Assembly (NCBI GenBank): GCA_027972325.1
Contig: JAPMOS010000104.1
Coordinates: 77,437 to 141,436, forward strand
Source of the DNA: Paratrimastix pyriformis
Lineage: Eukaryota > Preaxostyla > Paratrimastigidae
Length of the DNA: 64,000 nucleotides
Direction: 5' to 3'
Positions within the stretch are counted from its first letter, which is position 1, and every line of letters starts with the position of its first letter. The notes under the pieces were generated by a model that was given only the letters and a program-made list of their open reading frames with translations, ran no database searches and was not told the origin of the DNA. Of the stretch, positions 48,111-59,976 are shown piece by piece. Both the position numbers and the translations under genes were made by a program.

Positions 48111-49460
48111 TCAAAAGCACTCGCCGGCGGGCAGGCTGGACGAATCCGCCTCGAGCTCGTCGTTCTCGTCGTCATCAGACGGCCTGGCCCAGAGAGCGCT
48201 CCGGCGGCGGCGGCGCGGAGCAGAAGGCGCCCTGCTCGAGCGGCGGCGAGCAGGCGCAGCAGGCGTGCTCGTGGCATCGCCCGAAGGACTCGCCTCATCG
48301 GAAACGTCGTCGTCGCATATCACAACGCGCTGGCGTGGCGGAGCGGCCGGGCGGTGACGCGGCGTGGCCGCCGACAGCGAGAGCGACGAAGCAGGCGAGC
48401 CTGGCGGCAGGGGCGGAGGCGGAGGCGCCGGACGCACGGCCTGTACGAGATCCGTGGCGGCGAGCGGCGCGGCGGCGCCAGGGGCACGGGGCGGCGGCGG
48501 CGGCGGCGCCGGGGCGAACATCAGGTCGGTGAAGTTGCTGTCGACGCCCGTCTGCACGTAGTGCTGCGCAAACACTTTGGCCGAAGCCCAGCGGCCCAGG
48601 TGCAGGATCTTGTCGGGCATGACCTCGCGCGCAATGGCCCAGCTGGCCCCGCCACGGCGGAAGCCGCGGGCCGAGAGGAGCGAGCGATCGCCCCGCCGGC
48701 GACGATGACCTCGTTGAGGATGTGGCTGATGGTGGCCGGCTTGACGCCCTCGTAGGGGCGGCGCAGCTGGATAACGACCCGCGACGGTCCGGGCGGGTCG
48801 GGGCGCATGGCGCGCGTGCGGCGGAGCCAGCACTGGTAGCAGCTCACCGGGTCGAGCAGCGCATCGGCGGCGCGCCAGATGGTGACGGAGGCGCCCTGGG
48901 CGGTGTAGTCGTTCTTGAAGCCCAGCAGGCAGACCACCAGCCGATCGGCGGCCGGCGGCACGGCCACCTGCGCCACGGTGGGCAGGGTCACGTCCGAGGG
49001 CCGAAGCAGCGCCAGGAAGGCCAGCAGGGCGACCAGCTTGGCGCGGAGGCGCTCCAGCGGAAGCGCGTCGTTGGGGCCCCACCGGTGGAAGAGCTCCACC
49101 AGCAGGGTGGGCGGCACGGGCAGCCCCTTCTGGACGGGCTGCGTGGTGCGGCGCAGACGGATGGCCTTGCGCAGGCGTCCGTAAGGTGGTCTCGCGCCGG
49201 GGAAGGCACCCCAAGCGCGTCGTGAATCAGATTGACCACAGTGGCGATGAGCGACAGAGTCGACCGGGGCCGGCAGCTGGCCCGGGTAGCCTCGTCGGTG
49301 TAGTCGGCCAGCGCGCTCACGGGCATGGGCACCAGCGGGATGCCCCGGCGGGCGCAGAACCGTGCCAGGGCACGCAGCCGGTTGGTGAGGCTCTTCTCGG
49401 TGGTGGGCTTTACAGCAGCCGAGACAAGTAGCTGGCGACCTTGGGCGCTCCAATGGGCCG
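48111..49460 (-). pseudogene. D2a tyrosine recombinase, frameshifted
   Basis: The catalytic core spans about 49430-48520: an Arg box in LLALLRPSDVT, a second box GFRRGGASWAIA, and HLGRWAS...QHYV with the terminal Tyr. The C-terminal tail is proline/alanine-rich and acidic (CDDDVSDEA, DDDENDELEAD). A one-base deletion near 49185 (AA where D2b has AAA) breaks the frame. The gene overlaps the RT 3' end in another frame. The enzyme would integrate circular DNA copies. Confidence 0.85.
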
Positions 49461-51400
49461 CTCCGGCCGCCCAGAAATCCTGAAGGCGCAGACGCGCCAG
49501 CTGAGGTTCTTCGTCGGCTCCGAGTGGCCGGAAGCAGCCGGGCGGAAGGCCCGCGGGTCCTGCGGCAGGAGCACGGGCCAGTCCACCGTCAGGGCCAGCA
49601 GCAGGGGCCACCAGGGCTGGCTCGGCCAGACCGGGGCCAGCAGGGTGCACTCCACGCCGGGCCCGGAGTGCTGCAGGTGGCGCAGGACGCGGTGGATCTG
49701 CGAAAAGGGGGGGTTGACCCAGCTGTTCTCGCCGGGCTCCCACCGGGCCGAAAACGTGTCGGCGCGCAGGGACTGCACATCGCGGTGGCGGCTCTCGTAG
49801 CGGGGCACCTGGCGCGTCGCGAAGGTGGCCATGCGGTCGATCGAGTGCGGGCCCCAGAGCCGGTCCAGCGAGCGGAACAGCGCCGGGTGGAGCATCCAGT
49901 CGCTGCGGTCGAAGTCCCGCGAGAGCTGGTCCGCCGTGGTATTCGTCACGCCCGCCACGTGCTCGGCCTGCAGGGTAATCCCGTGGCGCGCTGCGAGGGC
50001 GTGGATGGCCCGGGCGATCCCGTCCAGGGCCTGGTTGAGGCGGCCGAACCCGTTGAGGTGGGCCACCGTCGTCGCGTTGTCGACCTGGAAGAGCACCGTG
50101 CGGCCCCGCCAGGCCGGCGTCGCGGCCCAGATGCGCAGGGCGTTGAGCACGGCCATGCTCTCGCGCTGGTTGATGGGCGTCTCGCGCATGACGCCCGTCC
50201 AGGGGCCCTGGGCTGTCTCGTTGCGCTCCAGCCAGCAGGCCCCCCAGCCGATGTCCGAGGCGTCCGTGGCGCAGGTCCGATCGGCCGGCGCCGGGAGCGG
50301 ACAGGCCCCGTTCCAGCCCTCGAGGCCCTCCAGCCACCAGCGGAGGTCCCCCCGGGCCGGCTCGTCCAGCATCACGCAGCAGTGCCAGTTGGGGGCTGCT
50401 GCGACCACGCGGTAGACGTTGCGCAGGAGAAACTTGGCGGGCGCCACGGCCCGCGAGACGGACAGGCAGAGGCCCGCCACGTGGGCCACCCGGCGCACGT
50501 GGGGCCGCGAGCAGCGCAGCAGCCGGGCGATCTCGTGCCGGATGGTGCGCCGCTTCTCGGCGGGCACGCAGTAGCGCACCTGGGGAGCGGTCTCGACCTC
50601 GTACCCCAGGAACTGCTGCCGCGGGGCGGGCGGATGGCACTTCTCCAGCTTGAGGTTCATGCCCGCCTGCTCCATCACGGCCACGAAGCGCGCCCACTCG
50701 CGATCGGCCTCGGCCGGCCGACTGGCCACGATGAAGTCGTCGATGTAGGAGAGCATCCGCAGGCCGCACGAGGGGCCCCGGAGGTCCTCGCAGAGGGGCC
50801 TGAGAAACTTGGTAAAGGCCCACGGCGCACAGGAGAGGCCGAACGGGAGAACCGTGTAGACGTAGTAGCGGCCCCGCCAGGCGAATCCCAAGAGCTGCTG
50901 GTCGTCGGGGTGAATGCGCAGGTGATGGTAGCCCTCGGAGAGGTCCGCCGTCGAGATGTAGTCCCCGTCGCGCAGCAGGGGCGCCAGCGTGGTCAGGTCC
51001 TCCAGCTTGAAGGCCGGCGCCTGGACGAAGGAGTTGACGAAGCGCATGTCGATGCACAGCCTCAACTTGCCGTTCTTCTTGGGCGCGCACGTCAGCGGGG
51101 AGATGTTGTGCGGCGGCGCCTGGGCGGGTCGGATCGCGCCCGTCTCGAGGAGGCGAGCCACCTCCTGGTCGACGAAGGAGGCGTGCTCGGGGTGCACGTA
51201 GTTGGGCAAATGGGAGCTGCACGGCTTGCAGAGGAGCGGGATGCGGAAGCCGTGCAGGAGCCAGTTGTGCACGGGGCGGGGCAAGTGGAAATGCTCCTCC
51301 CAGAAGGCCCGGAAGGGCGGGAGGGAGGGACGCCCAGTGCTGAAGCGAGCTGGTGGTGGTGGTGGTGGTGGTGGAGATGCGGCCGGCCCGAGAGCGGGGG
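49410..51400 (-). CDS. D2a reverse transcriptase-RNase H
   Basis: The frame is open from 51956, but true RT sequence begins near 51400 after a His/Thr-rich (GGT)n tract. Motifs in order: KLRLCIDMRFVN, DLSEGYHHLRIHP, LPFGLSCAPWAFTK, SYIDDFIVA (catalytic Asp pair), FLGYEVE, then RNase H with CATDASDIGWGA and FQVDNATTVA, AEHVAGVTNTTADQLSR and WVNPPF. This is intact in D2a. It would copy the element RNA. Confidence 0.9.
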
Positions 51401-51479
51401 GATGGTCGCACCGTGGCGGCGGCAGCGGGGAGGGCGGCGGTGATGGTGGTGGAGAAGGCGGACCCCGTTGCTGCCGCGG

Positions 51480-53190
51480 CGCGCGGGCTCTGCGCGCCGT
51501 TACTGCTCGCCGGCGCCGCCCGACTGCGCCTGCTGGCGCCCGCCGGCGGAGCCGTTGTTGCCGCCACCATTGTCGAAGCGGCGCCGCTGCGGGAAGCTGC
51601 GCTGCTGGCGCTGGGCAAAGTCGTTGAACCGGTCGCCGCCTCGGCCGAACCCGCCGCCGTAGCTGCGCCCGCCGAAGCCGCCGCGGCCACCCGACGAGCG
51701 GAAGTCGCGATCCCGGCCCCCGCCCATGCGACGCCCGCCAGCCTGGCCGCCGCGTTGCTGCTGCTGCTGGCCGGGCAGGGCGCGCATGCCCTGAGCGAGG
51801 CGGATGGCGAAGTCGAGCTGCTGGAGGTTCTGGCCCGTGGCGACCTCGGGAGCGGTGCGGACATACTCGTACATGCGGGCCACGTCGGGGCAAGTGCTGT
51901 GTGCACCCAGGCGAGCCGCTTGCGGTCCACGATGGCGGAGGCAATGGAGCGAGCAAAGCAAGAGGGCGGCGCGCAAGTCCTCCTCGGTGCAGGGCAGGCG
52001 CGCCAGCCGCTCAAGGTTGAGCGATTCCCGGTGAAGGCGCTGGAGAAAGCGGAATTCAGCCCTGGACTCGCGGGCAAGGCCCGTGACGGAGCCGAGCTGG
52101 GGAAAGTCGCTGGCACGGCAACGCCCCGGACAAATGCCCGGGCGCGCTCCAGTGCGAGCCTGTCAGAGGCCTCGCGGTCGCCAGGCTGCTGCTGCGGGTC
52201 GGCTGCGTGCCGGAGCTCATCCTCGTCGCCGGCGGCGGCAGCGTCGTCCTCGTCCGCAAATTCGCCCTCGGCGCCGGCGGCATCATCGTCGCCGCTGGGC
52301 GGGTCGGCCTCCCCGGAAAGGGACCGGGAGCAGCCCGGGCGAGCCGCCGGAAGGCTGCGGCGGCTGGGACTTGGTTGGACGGGACGATGGTGGCAGTGGC
52401 CTGGTCGGGCCGAAAAAACGAGAGCGGAGCAGGCTCATCCGCGGCCGGCACGGCGGCGGCACCACCGGCACCCGGGGGCACCAGCAGCACCGCGGGCAGC
52501 AAGGCCGGCCTCCTGAGCGGAAGGCAAGGCCGCGGAGGCAGCAGCTGCGGCCACGAGCAAGGCCCGCTGCTGCTCGAGAAAGTCCCCAGCGAGGCCTCCA
52601 TCACGCGCCGGATGTAGAGGTCGAGGCCTTCCTGGGGCTGGGGTGACGGCAGAGTGATTCTGCAGGGCCGGGGTGGGCACAGGGGCGCGGGGGCAGCGGG
52701 ACGGTCCCCTCGGGCCCGCTCTGGGCGGCACCGTCGTCGTCGAGGTCCTGGGATGGTAGCGGAGCGGTCGCGGTGGCCAGGCCGGACGCGGCCTGCGCGG
52801 CGGAAGCAGCCTTGTGGACAGCCGCAGCCGCCTGTAGGGCCTGCGCCGGGCTTGCCGGGCCACCGGGAGCCGCCCCGACACGCGGGCATCCGTAACCATC
52901 AGCCGGTCCAAGAAGGTCGAGCCCGGGCCGCGAGTGCCCCTTCCCGCCGAAACGGCACTCGAAGAGCCACTCGAAGAGCCGTTGGGGTCGGATTGGGTGT
53001 CCCAGGAGTTGGAACCTTGATGTTGATCTTGGGCATCGGAGGGTCTTGAAGTCGATGAGTAGAGGCCATTGGAGTAGAGTTTCGTTGTTGTTCGGTCGGT
53101 AGTCCTTGAAAAACGGGTGTTCACCACGAAAAACGAAGGCACTGTGCTGGTCCGGGGCGCCCCCTTAAGTCCTGGAATTGGGCGGGAAAT
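51480..53190 (-). pseudogene. D2a gag-like gene, frameshifted
   Basis: The gag product is spread over three frames (53202-52435, 52889-52056, 51976-51500). The N-terminal S/G-rich part (SGSSSAVSAGRGTRGPG) is followed by alanine-rich helices, an acidic DEDDAAAAGDEDEL stretch, a helical domain (LQQLDFAIRLAQGMRALPGQ) and an RGG-rich RNA-binding C-terminus (GGRGGFGGRSYGGGFGRGG). Several indels relative to D2b. Structural role inferred from position and RGG boxes. Confidence 0.7.
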
Positions 53191-53730
53191 TTCGGATCTC
53201 ATTTTTCAACTTTTGCCCTGTTGTGATTTCGACATCCGTGCTTTTTACCCTCTCTTGGGACCCCTTCCGGAGCCCAAATCGGGGTCACTTCACGGTTCGA
53301 TCATGGACCGTTGGCCCGCAATTACCTTAACGGTTTTCGGAGATCGGAGATTTGCCGAATCTCGGGCCGTTAACCCCGAATCTCACCCCTTCCGATGCGT
53401 GTTAATTTTTTCTTTTCGCCCGATGTTCTTGGCTCCTTTGACCTCTCTCCGATTTTTGTTGTGATTTATGGACGCGTATTGGACACGCTGCCCGTCGTGA
53501 CCATACGATTTTAATTTTAGGATTGGTTTTTTTCGGTCGAACCAACCCTATCGACCACCGGTCGACCCATGTCCATCCTGACCGGTTCTCCACCCAGGAC
53601 ACTTTTTTTGAGATGTTTCCAAGTGCTTTCACCTGGGTTTGACTTGTGACTTTTCTGCATTGTGTGGTGTTTATCATGAAGAACAAGGAGATATAGCACC
53701 TATCCTGCCTCGACTTCGGCTGTCGACTCA

Positions 53731-54127
53731 GTATCGTCGTTGGGCCACTCGCATGGGGGCACGATCGATCTTATTGAAGGAAAATGGTGGGTGAAGTGGT
53801 GGTGCCGACTTAGGAGAACATATCCAACGTGAAACACATTCAAAACTCACTGATATCGCTCGACGTTTCCATGATGTTCGACTCCAAAAAAACAAACCCC
53901 ATGAATATCGTTCTCGATTCAATATCATTATGGATGATCCAGTTCTCAGAAATTGGATAATTGAACATTTTGTAGATCCACGAAATGGTTCCATTCAAGA
54001 GCGGGCAGCGAGAGCCCATCAGTCGATCGGTGATTATATTAGTACGTATATGAGTCCAATCAATGAGATTTTACATAAGAACAAGTTGTCAGGTTTTCAA
54101 CTTAAGGCTAACGATGTTAGGGATCTT
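53731..54127 (+). pseudogene. Orphan coding fragment trapped between D2a and D2b
   Basis: A 400-bp AT-richer piece with an open plus frame of about 110 codons (from about 53800, including an ATG at 53930), helical and charged (HEYRSRFNII, NWIIEHFVDPRNGSIQERAA, YMSPINEILHKNKLSGFQL). It starts right after inverted arm B of D2a and ends where D2b begins (GCTATCACATGC). Arm A is absent here. Composition resembles E1/E2, but I find no homologue in the window. Unknown. Confidence 0.5.
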
Positions 54128-54340
54128 CTGCTATCACATGCAGAGAGAGAGTCGTGGGAGAAAAGCAAAAACAGAAAACCCACAGCAGCGCAGCATCTAG
54201 TCGGCTGGCCGCAGACAAAAAGGAAAAAAATGAAAATTCCCAGAAAGGCATGCCAAAACCAGCATCTAGTCGGCCGGCGGCAGCAGGAGAAACACAGAAA
54301 ACATAAAACAGACAAATGAGGCCCGGCGCGGCGCGGCAAC

Positions 54341-55720
54341 TCAAAAGCACTCGCCGGCGGGCAGGCTGGACGAATCCGCCTCGAGCTCGTCGTTCTCGTC
54401 GTCATCAGACGGCCTGGCCCAGAGAGCGCTCCGGCGGCGGCGGCGCGGAGCAGAAGGCGCCCTGCTCGAGCGGCGGCGAGCAGGCGCAGCAGGCGTGCTC
54501 GTGGCATCGCCCGAAGGACTCGCCTCATCGGAAACGTCGTCGTCGCATATCACAACGCGCTGGCGTGGCGGAGCGGCCGGGCGGTGACGCGGCGTGGCCG
54601 CCGACAGCGAGAGCGACGAAGCAGGCGAGCCTGGCGGCAGGGGCGGAGGCGGAGGCGCCGGACGCACGGCCTGGACGAGATCCGTGGCGGCGAGCGGCGC
54701 GGCGGCGCCAGGGGCACGGGGCGGCGGCGGCGGCGCCGGGGCGAACATCAGGTCGGTGAAGTTGCTGTCGACGCCCGTCTGCACGTAGTGCTGCGCAAAC
54801 ACTTTGGCCGAAGCCCAGCGGCCCAGGTGCAGGATCTTGTCGGGCATGACCTCGCGCGCAATGGCCCAGCTGGCCCCGCCACGGCGGAAGCCGCGGGCCG
54901 AGAGGAGCGAGCGATCGCCCCCGCCGGCGACGATGACCTCGTTGAGGATGTGGCTGATGGTGGCCGGCTTGACGCCCTCGTAGGGGCGGCGCAGCTGGAT
55001 AACGACCCGCGACGGTCCGGGCGGGTCGGGGCGCATGGCGCGCGTGCGGCGGAGCCAGCACTGGTAGCAGCTCACCGGGTCGAGCAGCGCATCGGCGGCG
55101 CGCCAGATGGTGACGGAGGCGCCCTGGGCGGTGTAGTCGTTCTTGAAGCCCAGCAGGCAGACCACCAGCCGATCGGCGGCCGGCGGCACGGCCACCTGCG
55201 CCACGGTGGGCAGGGTCACGTCCGAGGGCCGAAGCAGCGCCAGGAAGGCCAGCAGGGCGACCAGCTTGGCGCGGAGGCGCTCCAGCGGAAGCGCGTCGTT
55301 GGGGCCCCACCGGTGGAAGAGCTCCACCAGCAGGGTGGGCGGCACGGGCAGCCCCTTCTGGACGGGCTGCGTGGTGCGGCGCAGACGGATGGCCTTGCGC
55401 AGGCGTCCGTAAAGGTGGTCTCGCGCCGGGGAAGGCACCCCAAGCGCGTCGTGAATCAGATTGACCACAGTGGCGATGAGCGACAGAGTCGACCGGGGCC
55501 GGCAGCTGGCCCGGGTAGCCTCGTCGGTGTAGTCGGCCAGCGCGCTCACGGGCATGGGCACCAGCGGGATGCCCCGGCGGGCGCAGAACCGTGCCAGGGC
55601 ACGCAGCCGGTTGGTGAGGCTCTTCTCGGTGGTGGGCTTTACAGCAGCCGAGACAAGTAGCTGGCGACCTTGGGCGCTCCAATGGGCCGCTCCGGCCGCC
55701 CAGAAATCCTGAAGGCGCAG
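54341..55720 (-). CDS. D2b tyrosine recombinase
   Basis: The frame is uninterrupted from upstream of LARFCARRG through LLALLRPSDVT, GFRRGGASWAIA and LGRWAS...QHYV to the acidic tail at 54341. This copy lacks the deletion that breaks D2a. The frame opens further upstream (55972) but that part is the RT in another phase; the true start inside the RT overlap is unclear, since DIRS recombinases often begin there. Confidence 0.82.
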   Translation of the reverse strand: MRLQDFWAAGAAHWSAQGRQLLVSAAVKPTTEKSLTNRLRALARFCARRGIPLVPMPVSALADYTDEATRASCRPRSTLSLIATVVNLIHDALGVPSPARDHLYGRLRKAIRLRRTTQPVQKGLPVPPTLLVELFHRWGPNDALPLERLRAKLVALLAFLALLRPSDVTLPTVAQVAVPPAADRLVVCLLGFKNDYTAQGASVTIWRAADALLDPVSCYQCWLRRTRAMRPDPPGPSRVVIQLRRPYEGVKPATISHILNEVIVAGGGDRSLLSARGFRRGGASWAIAREVMPDKILHLGRWASAKVFAQHYVQTGVDSNFTDLMFAPAPPPPPRAPGAAAPLAATDLVQAVRPAPPPPPLPPGSPASSLSLSAATPRHRPAAPPRQRVVICDDDVSDEASPSGDATSTPAAPARRRSSRAPSAPRRRRRSALWARPSDDDENDELEADSSSLPAGECF

Positions 55721-57640
55721 ACGCGCCAGCTGAGGTTCTTCGTCGGCTCCGAGTGGCCGGAAGCAGCCGGGCGGAAGGCCCGCGGGTCCTGCGGCAGGAG
55801 CACGGGCCAGTCCACCGTCAGGGCCAGCAGCAGGGGCCACCAGGGCTGGCTCGGCCAGACCGGGGCCAGCAGGGTGCACTCCACGCCGGGCCCGGAGTGC
55901 TGCAGGTGGCGCAGGACGCGGTGGATCTGCGAAAAGGGGGGGTTGACCCAGCTGTTCTCGCCGGGCTCCCACCGGGCCGAAAACGTGTCGGCGCGCAGGG
56001 ACTGCACATCGCGGTGGCGGCTCTCGTAGCGGGGCACCTGGCGCGTCGCGAAGGTGGCCATGCGGTCGATCGAGTGCGGGCCCCAGAGCCGGTCCAGCGA
56101 GCGGAACAGCGCCGGGTGGAGCATCCAGTCGCTGCGGTCGAAGTCCCGCGAGAGCTGGTCCGCCGTGGTATTCGTCACGCCCGCCACGTGCTCGGCCTGC
56201 AGGGTAATCCCGTGGCGCGCTGCGAGGGCGTGGATGGCCCGGGCGATCCCGTCCAGGGCCTGGTTGAGGCGGCCGAACCCGTTGAGGTGGGCCACCGTCG
56301 TCGCGTTGTCGACCTGGAAGAGCACCGTGCGGCCCCGCCAGGCCGGCGTCGCGGCCCAGATGCGCAGGGCGTTGAGCACGGCCATGCTCTCGCGCTGGTT
56401 GATGGGCGTCTCGCGCATGACGCCCGTCCAGGGGCCCTGGGCTGTCTCGTTGCGCTCCAGCCAGCAGGCCCCCAGCCGATGTCCGAGGCGTCCGTGGCGC
56501 AGGTCAGATCGGCCGGCGCCGGGAGCGGACAGGCCCCGTTCCAGCCCTCGAGGCCCTCCAGCCACCAGCGGAGGTCCCCCGGGCCGGCTCGTCCAGCATC
56601 ACGCAGCAGTGCCAGTTGGGGGCTGCTGCGACCACGCGGTAGACGTTGCGCAGGAGAAACTTGGCGGGCGCCACGGCCCGCGAGACGGACAGGCAGAGGC
56701 CCGCCACGTGGGCCACCCGGCGCACGTGGGGCCGCGAGCAGCGCAGCAGCCGGGCGATCTCGTGCCGGATGGTGCGCCGCTTCTCGGCGGGCACGCAGTA
56801 GCGCACCTGGGGAGCGGTCTCGACCTCGTACCCCAGGAACTGCTGCCGCGGGGCGGGCGGATGGCACTTCTCCAGCTTGAGGTTCATGCCCGCCTGCTCC
56901 ATCACGGCCACGAAGCGCGCCCACTCGCGATCGGCCTCGGCCGGCCGACTGGCCACGATGAAGTCGTCGATGTAGGAGAGCATCCGCAGGCCGCACGAGG
57001 GGCCCCGGAGGTACTCGCAGAGGGGCCTGAGAAACTTGGTAAAGGCCCACGGCGCACAGGAGAGGCCGAACGGGAGAACCGTGTAGACGTAGTAGCGGCC
57101 CCGCCAGGCGAATCCCAAGAGCTGCTGGTCGTCGGGGTGAATGCGCAGGTGATGGTAGCCCTCGGAGAGGTCCGCCGTCGAGATGTAGTCCCCGTCGCGC
57201 AGCAGGGGCGCCAGCGTGGTCAGGTCCTCCAGCTTGAAGGCCGGCGCCTGGACGAAGGAGTTGACGAAGCGCATGTCGATGCACAGCCTCAACTTGCCGT
57301 TCTTCTTGGGCGCGCACGTCAGCGGGGAGATGTTGTGCGGCGGCGCCTGGACGGGTCGGATCGCGCCCGTCTCGAGGAGGCGAGCCACCTCCTGGTCGAC
57401 GAAGGAGGCGTGCTCGGGGTGCACGTAGTTGGGCAAATGGGAGCTGCACGGCTTGCAGAGGAGCGGGATGCGGAAGCCGTGCAGGAGCCAGTTGTGCACG
57501 GGGCGGGGCAGTGGAAATGCTCCTCCCAGAAGGCCCGGAAGGGCGGGAGGGAGGGACGCCCAGTGCTGAAGCGAGCTGGTGGTGGTGGTGGTGGTGGTGG
57601 AGATGCGGCCGGCCCGAGAGCGGGGATGGTCGCACCGTGG
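55639..57640 (-). pseudogene. D2b reverse transcriptase-RNase H, frameshifted
   Basis: Same motifs as in D2a, including SYIDDFIVA (about 56950-56980) and the RNase H DASDIGWG region. Two one-base losses relative to D2a, both in C runs near 56471 and 56577, split RT from RNase H over three frames. The N-terminal side reaches the (GGT)n tract at about 57576-57600. Confidence 0.85.
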
Positions 57641-57719
57641 CGGCGGCAGCGGGGAGGGCGGCGGTGATGGTGGTGGAGAAGGCGGACCCCGTTGCTGCCG
57701 CGGCGCGCGGGCTCTGCGC

Positions 57720-59424
57720 GCCGTTACTCGCCGGCGCCGCCCGACTGCGCCTGCTGGCGCCCGCCGGCGGAGCCGTTGTTGCCGCCACCATTGTCGAAGC
57801 GGCGCCGCTGCGGGAAGCTGCGCTGCTGGCGCTGGGCAAAGTCGTTGAACCGGTCGCCGCCTCGGCCAAACCCGCCGCCATAGCTGCGCCCGCCGAAGCC
57901 GCCGCGGCCACCCGACGAGCGGAAGTCGCGATCCCGGCCCCCGCCCATGCGACGCCCGCCAGCCTGGCCGCCGCGTTGCTGCTGCTGCTGGCCGGGCAGG
58001 GCGCGCATGCCCTGAGCGAGGCGGATGGCGAAGTCGAGCTGCTGGAGGTTCTGGCCCGTGGCGACCTCGGGAGCGGTGCGGACATACTCGTACATGCGGG
58101 CCACGTCGGGGCAAGTGCTGTGTGCACCCAGGCGAGCCGCTTGCGGTCCACGATGGCGGAGGCAATGGAGCGAGCAAAGCAAGAGAGGGCGGCGCGCAAG
58201 TCCTCCTCGGTGCAGGGCAGGCGCGCCAGCCGCTCAAGGTTGAGCGATTCCCGGTGAAGGCGCTGGAGAAAGCGGAATTCAGCCCTGGACTCGCGGGCAA
58301 GGCCCGTGACGGAGCCGAGCTGGGGAAAGTCGCTGGGCACGGCAACGCCCGGACAAATGCCCGGGCGCGCTCCAGTGCGAGCCTGTCAGAGGCCTCGCGG
58401 TCGCCAGGCTGCTGCTGCGGGTCGGCTGCGTGCCGGAGCTCATCCTCGTCGCCGGCGGCGGCAGCGTCGTCCTCGTCCGCAAATTCGCCCTCGGCGCCGG
58501 CGGCATCATCGTCGCCGCTGGGCGGGTCGGCCTCCCCGGAAAGGGACCGGGAGCAGCCCGGGCGAGCCGCCGGAAGGCTGCGGCGGCTGGGACTTGGTTG
58601 GACGGAACGTTGGTTGCAGTGGCCTGGTCGGGCCGAAAAAACGAGCGGAGCAGGCTCATCCGCGGCCGGCACGGCGGCGGCACCACCGGCACCCGGGGGG
58701 CACCAGCAGCACCGCGGGCAGCAAGGCCGGCCTCCTGGGCGGGAGGCAAGGCCGCGGAGGCAGCAGCTGCGGCCACGAGCAAGGCCCGCTGCTGCTCGAG
58801 AAAGTCCCCAGCGAGGCCTCCATCACGCGCCGGATGTAGAGGTCGAGGCCTTCCTGGGGCTGGGGTGACGGCAGAGTGAATCTGCAGGGCCGGGGTGGGC
58901 ACAGGGGCGCGGGGGCAGCGGGACGGTCCCCTCGGGCCCGCTCTGGGCGGCACCGTCGTCGTCGAGGTCCTGGGATGGTAGCGGAGCGGTCGCGGTGGCC
59001 AGGCCGGACGCGGCCTGCGCGGCGGAAGCAGCCTTGTGGACAGCCGCAGCCGCCTGTAGGGCCTGCGCCGGGCTTGCCGGGCCACCGGGAGCCGCCCTGA
59101 CACGCGGGCATCCGTAACCATCAGCCGGTCCAAGAAGGTCGAGCCCGGGCCGCGAGTGCCCCTTCCCGCCGAAACGGCACTCGAAGAGCCACTCGAAGAG
59201 CCGTTGGGGTCGGATTGGGTGTCCCAGGAGTTGGAACCTTGATGTTGATCTTGGGCATCGGAGGGTCTTGAAGTCGATGAGTAGAGGCCATTGGAGTAGA
59301 GTTTCGTTGTTGTTCGGTCGGTAGTCCTTGAAAAACGGGTGTTCACCACGAAAAACGAAGGCACTGTGCTGGTCCGGGGCGCCCCCTTAAGTACTGGAAT
59401 TGGGCGGGAAATTTCAGATCTCAT
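57720..59424 (-). pseudogene. D2b gag-like gene, frameshifted
   Basis: Homologous to the D2a gag region with the same S/G-rich N-terminus, alanine-rich helices, acidic stretch and RGG-rich C-terminus, again distributed over several frames by indels in C/G runs. Confidence 0.68.
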
Positions 59425-59976
59425 TTTTCAACTTTTGCTCTGTTGTGATTTCGACATCCGTGCTTTTTACCCTCTTGGGACCCCTTCCGGAGCCCAAATC
59501 GGGGTCACTTCACGGTTCGATCATGGACCGTTGGCCCGCAATTACCTTAACGGTTTTCGGAGATCGGAGATTTGCCGAATCTCGGGCCGTTAACCCCGAA
59601 TCTCACCCCTTCCGATGCGTGTTAAATTTTTTCTTTTCGCCCGATGTTCTTGGCTCCCTTTGACCTCTCTCTCCGATTTTTGTTGTGATTTATGGACGCG
59701 TATTGGACACGCTGCCCGTCGTGACCATACGATTTTAATTTTAGGATTGGTTTTTTCGGTCGAACCAACCCTATCGACCACCGGTCGACCCATGTCCATC
59801 CTGACCGGTTCTCCACCCAGGACACTTTTTGAGATGTTTCCAAGTGCTTTCACCTGGGTTTGACTTGTGACTTTTCTGCATTGTGTGGTGTTTATCATGA
59901 AGAACAAGGAGATATAGCACCTAGACTGCCGAAGACGGAGGCTGTCGGCTGCTATCCTGAGTCTTACGATGGATAG

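Larger units (their letters stand above)
47844..53730 (-). mobile_element. D2a: near-complete DIRS-type retrotransposon
   Basis: Minus-strand element, strongly GC-rich inside. Order 5' to 3': terminal region (53702-53117, shared with M modules), gag-like gene, RT-RNase H, tyrosine recombinase, 200-bp 3' region with two CAGCATCTAGTCGGC repeats. Ends carry short inverted GGTGCTAT/ATAGCACC, then arm A on the 3' side and inverted arm B on the 5' side. No target duplication, as expected for tyrosine-recombinase integration. Confidence 0.85.
54128..59976 (-). mobile_element. D2b: near-complete DIRS-type retrotransposon
   Basis: Very similar to D2a throughout, with scattered one-base indels. The 3' end starts at GCTATCACATGC without arm A; the 5' end has GATATAGCACC then inverted arm A (59922-59976), not B. 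The satellite array follows directly. Confidence 0.85.

Noticed and set aside
49524-51443. Long plus-strand open frame (639 codons) opposite the D2a RT
   Set aside because: Antisense shadow of a GC-rich minus-strand gene; the minus strand carries all RT and RNase H motifs, and the same shadow appears opposite D2b.
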